Source: Streptomyces anulatus (GTDB lineage Bacteria > Actinomycetota > Actinomycetes > Streptomycetales > Streptomycetaceae). From it: a DNA stretch of 64,000 nt. Location: assembly GCF_014650675.1 (NCBI RefSeq), contig NZ_BMVK01000009.1:1-64000 (forward strand), given 5' to 3'. This document shows positions 43,021 to 64,000 of this stretch, one piece after another. The notes below the pieces were generated by a model. It had not been told where the DNA came from. It saw nothing but the letters and a program-made list of their open reading frames with translations, and did no database searches. The translations under genes were made by a program, and so were the position numbers. How positions within the stretch are numbered: position 1 is the first letter of the stretch; each line of letters starts with the position of its first letter.

Positions 43021-44742
43021 TCAGTTGTGGGCGAGCAGCGCGTTCTCGTCGAGGCGGATGGTGCGGGGCAGCCGTTTGATGGTGGCTTCCCGGTGGGCGA
43101 TGACGATGAGGGTGCGGTCCGCCCGCAGGGTGTCGATCGCGGTTTCCAGGGTGCGCGCCGTCTCGGGGTCGATGTCGGCGGTGGCCTCGTCGAGGACGAG
43201 GACCGCCGGGTCCAGGAGGGCCGCGCGGACCAGCCCGATCAGCTGGAGTTCACCGGCCGAGAGCCGGCCCGTGCCGCGTCCGAGGTCGGTGTGCAGCCCT
43301 TCGTCGAGCGAGCGGATCCAGTCGGCGATGCCCAGGCGTTCGACGGCCTCGGCGATGCTCCGCTCGTCTGGGTCGCCGGGCACCAGCCGGAGGTTGTCGA
43401 GGAGGGTTCCCTCGATCATGTGGACGCGTTGCGGGATCAGGACGATCCGGCGGCGCAGTTCGGCGGGGGCGAGGGCGGCGAGGTCGTGGCCGTCGTAGCG
43501 GACGGTGCCGCTGTCCGGTGCGTAGAGGCCGGTCATCAGTTTGGCGAGGGTCGTCTTGCCGGAGCCGGTGGGGCCGACGAGCCCGACCCGTTCGCCGGGT
43601 TCCACCCGTACGGAGAGCCCGCCGAGGACCTCGGTGCCCGCCACGTAGGAGTAGCGGAGGTCCTCGATCTCCAGGACGCCGCGTTCGGCGGTGGCCGGGC
43701 CGCGCTGTGCGTCGTCGTCCGCAGCGGGCCGGGGGGCGTGGATCCCGGCGTGGGGGGCGGTGGTGCTCAGCAGGTCGAGCAGTCGGGCGAGGCCGACGAG
43801 GGAGATCTGCACCTGTCCGACGAGGTTGGACGCCTGGGTGGCGGAGTCGAACAGCTGGCGGGTGGCGAGGATGAAGACGACGACCGTGCCGACGCTGATG
43901 GAGCCCCGGGCGGCGAGCCAGCCGCCGACCAGGAGGAGTACGGCCGTCGTGAGGCTCTGGACGATGCGGGCGAGGCTGATCAGGAACAGACTGCGCTGAC
44001 TGCGCCGGGCCGCGCGGTAGCGCCGTTCGTTGTCGGCGAGGAAGCGCTCGCGCCAGAAGCCGACGCCGCCGCCGGTCTGGAGCATCTCGCGGGACTGCAC
44101 GAGCTCGCGGTAGGTCGTGGCGACGGTGCCGGCGGCGGCGGCCTCGGCGGCGAAGGCCGGGTTGGCGGCCTTCTTGAACAGCCGCAGGACGCAGACGATG
44201 GCGGGGACGAACACGAGAGCCAGGGCGAGGGTGAGCAGCGGCGAGTAGGTGAGCAGCAGCACGGTCGTGAAGAGGAGGTAGGCGGCGACGGTGAGGACGT
44301 CGGGCAGTTGGCCGCGGACGAAGTTGGCGAGGTCGGCGATCTCGGTGGTGGTGCGTCGGAGCAGGTCGCCCGAGGGCTGCGCTTCGAGGAAGCGGAGCGG
44401 CGCCCGGGACAGCCGGGTGACGGCCAGTTCGCGCAGGGCGCGGACGACGCGTTCGCCGACGGCGATGAGGAGCAGTTCCGACTGGCGGAACAGGATCAGC
44501 CGCAGCAGCGCCAGTACGGTCAGGGCGGCGACGGCGGTGAAGAGGCCGGAGCGGTCCCGGGCCAGGATCTGGTCGACGCCCGCGCCGATGACGGCGGGCA
44601 CGGCGACGGTGGTGGCGGTCGCGGCGGCGCCGGCCAGCAGCGCGAGGGTGATGCCCCGGCGCTCGGGCCGCATGTGGGGCCAGGCCCTGCGCAGTACGCG
44701 GCGCTGGTCGGGGGTCGCGGTCAGGCGCTGGTGCTCAGCCAC
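43021..44742 (-). CDS. ABC exporter half-transporter A (siderophore export)
   Basis: A 573-residue half-transporter: six-helix membrane domain (about 20-310) and ATPase domain with Walker A GPTGSGKTT, signature LSAGE (variant of LSGGQ), Walker B VLVLDEATADID with the catalytic Glu, and switch His in IAHREAT. Its GTG start (44742) overlaps the preceding half-transporter by 8 bases, so the two form a heterodimer. In this iron-regulated operon the substrate is probably the siderophore made by the adjacent NRPS; some such pairs import ferri-siderophore instead. Confidence 0.88.
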   Translation of the reverse strand: MAEHQRLTATPDQRRVLRRAWPHMRPERRGITLALLAGAAATATTVAVPAVIGAGVDQILARDRSGLFTAVAALTVLALLRLILFRQSELLLIAVGERVVRALRELAVTRLSRAPLRFLEAQPSGDLLRRTTTEIADLANFVRGQLPDVLTVAAYLLFTTVLLLTYSPLLTLALALVFVPAIVCVLRLFKKAANPAFAAEAAAAGTVATTYRELVQSREMLQTGGGVGFWRERFLADNERRYRAARRSQRSLFLISLARIVQSLTTAVLLLVGGWLAARGSISVGTVVVFILATRQLFDSATQASNLVGQVQISLVGLARLLDLLSTTAPHAGIHAPRPAADDDAQRGPATAERGVLEIEDLRYSYVAGTEVLGGLSVRVEPGERVGLVGPTGSGKTTLAKLMTGLYAPDSGTVRYDGHDLAALAPAELRRRIVLIPQRVHMIEGTLLDNLRLVPGDPDERSIAEAVERLGIADWIRSLDEGLHTDLGRGTGRLSAGELQLIGLVRAALLDPAVLVLDEATADIDPETARTLETAIDTLRADRTLIVIAHREATIKRLPRTIRLDENALLAHN

Positions 44743-46453
44743 CGGTGGTCACCCGCTCTTCCGTGTCGTCGGGGGCGGCCGCCTTGGCCGGGGCGAGGGT
44801 CAGGGTGCGGTCGGCCGCGTCGAGGAAGCCGCCGCGGTGGGTGGCGCAGACGATCGCGGTCTCGCCGGACCAGGCGCGGAGCCGGGCCAGCAGGGTGTGT
44901 TCGGTGGTCGTGTCGATCGCGGAGGTGATGTCGTCGAGGAGCAGGACGGGGGGCTTGCGCAGCACGGCGCGGGCGAGGGCGAGGCGTTGGAGCTGACCGC
45001 CGGAGAGGGTGCTGCCGCGTTCGCCGACGAGGGTGTCCAGTCCGTCGGGGGCGGCGTCGAGGTAGTCGTCGAGGGCGGCGGTACGGCAGGCCCGGCGCAG
45101 TTCGTCGTCCGTGTGGGCGGAGCCGAGGCGGAGGTTGTCGGCGAGGGTTCCGCTGACGGTGACGGGGCGCTGGGGCACGTAGCCGAGCCGCGCGTGGACC
45201 TCGGCGGTGTCCGCCTCCTCCAGTGGGCGGCCGCCGAAGCGCACGGTGCCGGTGGTGGGTGGGAGGAGTCCGGCGAGGATCCTCAGGAGGGTCGTCTTGC
45301 CGGAGCCGGTGGGGCCGGTCACGGCGACCAGTTCGCCGGGGCGCACGGTGAGGTCGACCGGGGCCAGGATCAGGTGTCCGCCGGCGCTGTGGCCGACGCC
45401 CTCGGCGGTGAGGTCGCCGGTCGCGGGCAGCGGCGCCGTTCCCGGGGCCCGGTCCGTGGGGTGCGGCAGCAGGACGTCTTGGATGCGGCGGGCCGCGGTG
45501 GTGGCCTGGCTGAGCTGGCTGATCCGCAGGGTGATGACGCCGACCCACAGGACGAGCATGCTCATCCAGCTGGTGAAGGCGACGATGCCGCCGACGGACA
45601 TGGTGCCGCGCAGTACGGCGACGCCGCCGAGGCCGAGGCCGGCGCCGATGGCGAGGGCGGGCACGAAGGGCGAGAGGGAGGCCCACCCGGCGGAGACGCG
45701 GCCGGTGGTCAGGGTGTGCTCGGTGACCGCGGCGCTGCGTTCGTGGTGGCGTCGTACCAGGGCGGGTTCGCCGCCGAGTCCGCGTACGGCGGCGCTGGCG
45801 GAGAGCAGTTCCTCGACGGCGTCGGCCCGGCTGCCGTGGGCGGCGGAAAGTGCGGTGTTGGCGGCGCCGAACCGCTTGGGAAACCAGTAGGTGTTGATCC
45901 ACACCAGGGGCGGCACGCACAGGAGGCAGATCAGGGCGAGGAGCGGGTCGAGCCGCATGATCGCGACGATCATGACGGCGAAGCCGGTGACTCCCGTGAG
46001 GAACGAGGCGACGCCGGAGAGCCAGCTCCGGACGAGGTCCACGTCGCGGGTGCCGCGCATGCCGAGGTCGCCCTCCCCGTACCGGGCGAGGGTCCGGGTG
46101 TCGAGGCGGGAGACCCGGTCCGCCAGGGCGATGTAGAGGCGGTTGCCCTGGGTGGTGGCGAGGAGGGTGGAGTACCAGCCGAGGACCATCTCCGCGAGGG
46201 CGGCGAGGATGCCGGCGCCCACGATGACCAGGGCCCAGCGGAGCAGGGCGGAGCGGTCCTCGTGGACGATCCCCTGGTCGACGGCGCGTTCGATGAACCA
46301 GGGCAGGGCGATCAGGGCGAGTTGGTAGACGAGTCCGCCGAGGACGGCGAGGGCGGCGAGGGCGGGGCGGTCCCGGAGGCAGCCCGCGAGGAGTCTCAGC
46401 CCGTCGCGGGCGGTGGGCTCGTACGGGCTCTGTCGCCCGGCCGTGGCGTTCAC
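44735..46453 (-). CDS. ABC exporter half-transporter B with degenerate catalytic site
   Basis: A 572-residue partner of the next gene. Membrane domain, then Walker A GPTGSGKTT, canonical LSGGQLQRLAL and Walker B VLLLDDITSAID, in which Asp replaces the catalytic Glu. One weakened ATP site per heterodimer is known for exporters such as TM287/288 and is expected here. I start at GTG 46453 with GGGTGGAG upstream; it overlaps the alpha/beta hydrolase TGA (GTGA). Longer open frame upstream is the hydrolase gene in another frame. Confidence 0.88.
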   Translation of the reverse strand: MNATAGRQSPYEPTARDGLRLLAGCLRDRPALAALAVLGGLVYQLALIALPWFIERAVDQGIVHEDRSALLRWALVIVGAGILAALAEMVLGWYSTLLATTQGNRLYIALADRVSRLDTRTLARYGEGDLGMRGTRDVDLVRSWLSGVASFLTGVTGFAVMIVAIMRLDPLLALICLLCVPPLVWINTYWFPKRFGAANTALSAAHGSRADAVEELLSASAAVRGLGGEPALVRRHHERSAAVTEHTLTTGRVSAGWASLSPFVPALAIGAGLGLGGVAVLRGTMSVGGIVAFTSWMSMLVLWVGVITLRISQLSQATTAARRIQDVLLPHPTDRAPGTAPLPATGDLTAEGVGHSAGGHLILAPVDLTVRPGELVAVTGPTGSGKTTLLRILAGLLPPTTGTVRFGGRPLEEADTAEVHARLGYVPQRPVTVSGTLADNLRLGSAHTDDELRRACRTAALDDYLDAAPDGLDTLVGERGSTLSGGQLQRLALARAVLRKPPVLLLDDITSAIDTTTEHTLLARLRAWSGETAIVCATHRGGFLDAADRTLTLAPAKAAAPDDTEERVTTGG

Positions 46454-47328
46454 GCTCCACCCCGTCCGGATGCGGGTGCGGGCACGGCGCGGCCGGGGGC
46501 GGCGGGGTGCGCGGCCTCGGGGCGGCGGGCGAAGAAGTCGAGCATGGCGGCGTTGACCTCCGCGGGGCGTTCGAGATGGCCGTAGTGGCCGCAGCGTTCG
46601 ATCTCGGTGTAGCGGGCTCCGGGGACGGCGTCGGCGATCTCCCGCGAGGCCGCGGCCGGAATCATGACGTCGTCGGCGAAGCCGACGCACAGGAGCGGTA
46701 CGTCGAGCGTCGCGTACCGGGGCAGTCGGTCGACGTCGCCCATGGCCTCGTGCTGGGCGCGGACGCCGGGGCCGGTCGCTCCCTCGGCGTAGGTGAAGAC
46801 GTCGAGCCAGTCCCGTACGGCGGCGGGGTCGCGCAGGGTGTGGGGCGACAGGTAGCACAGGGCCTGGAAGACGGCCCGGTGGGAGTCGGGGACGGCGGCT
46901 CCGCTGTCGTACAGGTCGGCGGCGGCGCGGGTGACGGCGCCGCCGAAGGCGTCGACGCGGGCGCGGCCGGCCAACATCACGGCCTGGCTGACGAGTTCGG
47001 GCCGGGTGAGGAGGAGTTCGCCGACGATCGACGCGCCGAGGGAGAAGCCGACGACGCGGCAGGGCGGGAGGGCGAGGTGCTCGATCAGCGCGGCCAGGTC
47101 CGCGGCCATGGCCTCCAGGGTGACGCCGCCGGGCGGTAAGGCGTTCGGCGGGATGCCCCGGTTGTCCGGGGCGATGACCCGGTAGCCCGCGGCGACCAGG
47201 GCGGGGGTCTGGTGGGCGCGCCAGGCGGTGCGGGAGGCGCCGGTGCCGTTGACGAGCACCACGGGCTCTCCGTCGCCGCCCGAGTCGTCGTGGACGAGGT
47301 CGAGTCCGTTGAGGTATGCGGAAGGCAT
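46450..47328 (-). CDS. alpha/beta hydrolase in siderophore operon, with a TTA codon
   Basis: A 292-residue alpha/beta hydrolase: nucleophile Ser96 in VVGFSLGAS (GxSxG), an oxyanion region NGTGASRTAW, and a C-terminal ERCGHYGHLERP His motif. Placed in an iron-regulated operon next to an NRPS that lacks a thioesterase, it could release the peptide in trans, proofread the assembly line, or hydrolyse the ferri-siderophore after uptake. Leu64 is encoded by TTA (47139-47137), so translation should need the bldA tRNA. Start ATG 47328 is 8 bases after the reductase stop; its ribosome site (ACCCCC) is weak, which suggests coupling. Confidence 0.8.
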   Translation of the reverse strand: MPSAYLNGLDLVHDDSGGDGEPVVLVNGTGASRTAWRAHQTPALVAAGYRVIAPDNRGIPPNALPPGGVTLEAMAADLAALIEHLALPPCRVVGFSLGASIVGELLLTRPELVSQAVMLAGRARVDAFGGAVTRAAADLYDSGAAVPDSHRAVFQALCYLSPHTLRDPAAVRDWLDVFTYAEGATGPGVRAQHEAMGDVDRLPRYATLDVPLLCVGFADDVMIPAAASREIADAVPGARYTEIERCGHYGHLERPAEVNAAMLDFFARRPEAAHPAAPGRAVPAPASGRGGA

Positions 47329-47336
47329 GGTGGGGG

Positions 47337-48134
47337 TCAGACCTCGCTGTCCTGGGTTTCGCCCTGGGTCCAGTAGGCGGTCAGATGGGTGTCGGCGCGG
47401 TCGAGGCCGCGGGTGTGGACGAAGTGGTGGCGCAGGTCCCGCATGACGCCGCGCTCCGCGCCGCCCCACACACGCCCCTGCCCGTCCGGGAGTTGGAGGG
47501 TGGTGGCGTGTTCGCGGAGGAGTTCGCCGTGGCCGCGGTCGTGGCGGTGGAGCCAGGTGACGGTGGCGTCGGCCCGGGTGGGGAGGGGTTGTTGCTCGGC
47601 CCGGTCCGCGACCTCGACGGCGGCCAGGACGCGGTGGCCCGGGGGGAGCTCTTCGAGGATCGCGCCGATCGCGGGCAGGGCCGTCTCGTCGCCCAGGAGG
47701 AGGGTCCAGTCGGTGACGGGGGCCACCGGGTAGGCGGGGCTCGGGCCGAACCAGATCACCTCGTCGCCCGGCCGGACGGTCTCGGCCCACCCGGAGGCGA
47801 GCTGATCGGGGCCGTGCAGCACGAAGTCCATGTCGACCTCGTGGAGTTCGGGCCGGTGGCCGCGGATGGTGTAGCGGCGCAGGCGCGGTTTGGCGGTGGG
47901 CAGCAGCGCCCGGGCGGCATCCGTGGTGAAGGGCCGGGGCAGTTCGACGCCGGGCTCGTAGAAGTAGAGGGCGACATGCTGATCGCTCCCATTGCTGCTG
48001 AACTCTGACAGATCGTCACCTCCCAGCGTGAGCCGGACCATGCGGGGGGTGATGCGTCGCATTCTGCGCACGGTGGTCACATGAATGCGCCCTGGCCTGC
48101 GGTTTCGGTGGGTGTCGGTCGCGACCGTGCTCAT
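47337..48134 (-). CDS. siderophore-interacting protein (ferric-siderophore reductase, SIP type)
   Basis: A 265-residue flavoprotein of the ViuB/SIP family: N-terminal FAD-binding domain (RRYTIRGHRPELHEVDMDFVLHG, DEVIWFGPSPAYP) and C-terminal SIP domain (LLGDETALPAIGAILEELPPG, VWGGAERGVMRDLRHH, AYWTQG). It reduces Fe(III) in the imported siderophore and so frees the iron in the cytoplasm. First gene of a four-gene minus-strand operon with hydrolase and exporter. An iron box lies about 60 bp upstream. Confidence 0.92.
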   Translation of the reverse strand: MSTVATDTHRNRRPGRIHVTTVRRMRRITPRMVRLTLGGDDLSEFSSNGSDQHVALYFYEPGVELPRPFTTDAARALLPTAKPRLRRYTIRGHRPELHEVDMDFVLHGPDQLASGWAETVRPGDEVIWFGPSPAYPVAPVTDWTLLLGDETALPAIGAILEELPPGHRVLAAVEVADRAEQQPLPTRADATVTWLHRHDRGHGELLREHATTLQLPDGQGRVWGGAERGVMRDLRHHFVHTRGLDRADTHLTAYWTQGETQDSEV

Positions 48135-48195
48135 GGCGTGCGGTCTCCTCGTTGCTGTTCGGGATGGTCGGCTCCCTGAATCCTGCCCGGAAGCG

Positions 48196-48214
48196 ATAGG
48201 TTAGGCATACCTTA
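48196..48214. promoter_or_regulatory. iron box (DmdR/IdeR operator)
   Basis: ATAGGTTAGGCATACCTTA matches the IdeR/DmdR1 consensus TTAGGTTAGGCTAACCTAA at 15 of 19 positions, with both TTAGG-type half sites present. It lies between the divergent siderophore-reductase and siderophore-binding-protein genes, so both are presumably repressed under iron sufficiency. Confidence 0.85.
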
Positions 48215-48274
48215 CTTCTGGCAGCGTCCTGATGCGGCCGGAAGATCTCTCTGTTTCTGAACGAAGGAGTGAAC

Positions 48275-49264
48275 ATGGCACGTTCACGTATCTTGTCCGG
48301 CCCGGTGGAGCGCAGGCGCGTCCTGGGCGGACTCACGGGTGCCGCGGCGGCGTTAGGGCTGACGGCCTGTGGCGTGAGCGAGTCCGACGACAAGGCCTCG
48401 AACAGCGGCTCCGAGGAGTCGTCCGGTGCGGCGACGCGCAGCCTGGAGACGGACAACGGGACCGTGAAGGTCCCGCAGAAGCCCGAGCGGGTGGTGGTTC
48501 TGGAGAACTACGACGCCCTGATGCTCCTCGACCTCGGACTGGTCCCGGTCGGCGTCCCCGACGGGGCCGCCAACCCCCAGTTGCTGCCGAAGGACGTGTA
48601 CGAGCAGCTCAAGGACGTCGACACGATCGGCGCCTCGGGAACGCCCAACTCCCAGGCCATAGCCGCCCTCAAGCCCGATCTGATCATCGATCAGTTCTAC
48701 AAGGAGAAGTCTGCCCCGCTCAAGACCATCGCACCGGTGGCCTTCTACGACTGGCACACCAGCGGGGCGTTCTGGAACGAGCAGATCGCCAAGCTGGCGA
48801 AGGCGGTCAACCGCGAGAGCCAACTGACCGAGAAGAAGAAGGAGTACGAGCGCCGGCTCACGGAGGTGAGGACCGCCTACCGGAAGCAGATCGCGACGAC
48901 CACCTGGGCCCCGCTCAGCGGCGGCCCCAACGGCAAGTTCTTCCTGGGGACACCGCTGGTCACCGTGATGCGCGATGTCGGTCTGCGGATCGGGGCGGGA
49001 CTGCCCGAGAAGGAGGCGGGCTTCGTGCCGAAGAGCTACGAGGAGATGGACGTCCTCAAGGACTGCGACGCGCTGATCTACTCGGTACAGGCCGATAGCA
49101 AGGCCACTCCCACGACCCAGCAGTTGCTGGACCACAAACTGTGGAAGGGCGTTCCCGCCGTCAAGGCCGGGCGGGCGTTCCCGTCGCGGCACTTCGTGAT
49201 GGCCAACTACAGCTTCGCGATCGCCACGGTCGACGAGATCGAAGGCATGCTCAAGAAGATGTAG
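48275..49264 (+). CDS. siderophore-binding lipoprotein, with a TTA codon in the signal
   Basis: A 329-residue FhuD/FepB-type periplasmic-binding protein. The signal has a twin-arginine-like ERRRVLGGL and a lipobox LTAC (Cys32), so the protein is membrane-anchored outside. The mature part follows the family: RVVVLENYDALMLLDLGLVPVG, a long central helix and KPDLIIDQF. It captures the ferri-siderophore for an ABC importer not present in this window. Leu27 is TTA (48353-48355), implying bldA dependence. I chose ATG 48275 with AAGGAG 6 bases upstream; a GTG at 48269 is in frame. Divergent from the reductase across an iron box. Confidence 0.9.
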   Translation: MARSRILSGPVERRRVLGGLTGAAAALGLTACGVSESDDKASNSGSEESSGAATRSLETDNGTVKVPQKPERVVVLENYDALMLLDLGLVPVGVPDGAANPQLLPKDVYEQLKDVDTIGASGTPNSQAIAALKPDLIIDQFYKEKSAPLKTIAPVAFYDWHTSGAFWNEQIAKLAKAVNRESQLTEKKKEYERRLTEVRTAYRKQIATTTWAPLSGGPNGKFFLGTPLVTVMRDVGLRIGAGLPEKEAGFVPKSYEEMDVLKDCDALIYSVQADSKATPTTQQLLDHKLWKGVPAVKAGRAFPSRHFVMANYSFAIATVDEIEGMLKKM

Positions 49265-49282
49265 CGGTCCGCAGGGCCTCCC

Positions 49283-49314
49283 GGCCCGTCGGCGGCGTGT
49301 GCCGCCGACGGGCC
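49283..49314. terminator. bidirectional terminator between binding protein and NRPS genes
   Basis: GGCCCGTCGGCGGC and GCCGCCGACGGGCC pair perfectly (14 bp) around GTGT, between the convergent stops at 49264 and 49335. Confidence 0.85.
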
Positions 49315-49334
49315 TTCGTGCGTGGTGCGGCCGT

Positions 49335-64000
<14,666 letters not shown>

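Overview
The window is high-GC actinobacterial DNA, almost certainly from the chromosome of a Streptomyces. Evidence: strong G/C third-position bias, many GTG and TTG starts, a gamma-butyrolactone-receptor-like regulator, rare TTA (bldA) codons, a secreted GH46 chitosanase, an IdeR/DmdR-type iron box and an actinobacterial bL37-like mini-protein.

Layout. 1-5 kb: thioredoxin-like protein, then a PucR regulator divergent from a ferredoxin-reductase/fatty-acid desaturase pair, then nicotinamidase. 5.7-11.2 kb: accessory patchwork holding an orphan protein, a degraded type III PKS-like 3' fragment beside a ScbR-like TetR regulator, a subtilisin-type protease with a TTA codon, and a beta-propeller-like gene cut by an in-frame amber codon. 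11.5-16.6 kb: a 47-residue ORF translationally coupled to an ABC exporter (possible RiPP or peptide locus), converging on a coupled carboxylesterase/amidinotransferase pair. 16.8-20.1 kb: a two-gene split S74 tail-fibre-type chaperone pair, an HNH-like protein, and a divergent MFS/HxlR pair. 20.3-26.9 kb: a secreted chitosanase-CBM32-metallophosphoesterase fusion behind a CsnR-like palindrome, an MFS plus beta-propeller pair, an ACR3-like carrier and a RibD-type reductase. 27-34.9 kb: PadR/HAAS membrane pair, TetR/AidB-type acyl-CoA dehydrogenase, double-MerR (TioE-like) regulator divergent from an erythromycin-esterase homologue, an F420-type LLM oxidoreductase and a Rieske oxygenase.

35.2-41.3 kb: a polyol-utilisation unit: DeoR regulator, then five genes with 4-base stop/start overlaps (binding lipoprotein, two permeases, Zn-dependent polyol dehydrogenase, PfkB kinase). 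No ATPase is encoded, so a shared MsiK-type ATPase is presumably used. A bL37-like gene, a DUF4190 protein, a nitrobindin-like protein and a 178-bp foldback repeat follow.

43-64 kb: a siderophore locus. An iron box lies between a siderophore-interacting reductase operon (reductase, alpha/beta hydrolase, heterodimeric ABC exporter) and a divergent siderophore-binding lipoprotein. A giant NRPS gene, cut by the window end, reads C(partial)-A-T-E / C-A-T / C-A-T-E / C-A-T with no thioesterase. Visible A-domain residues predict Gly in the second and Ser in the third complete module, with E domains after the first and third. Two genes of the locus carry TTA codons, hinting at developmental (bldA) control on top of iron control.
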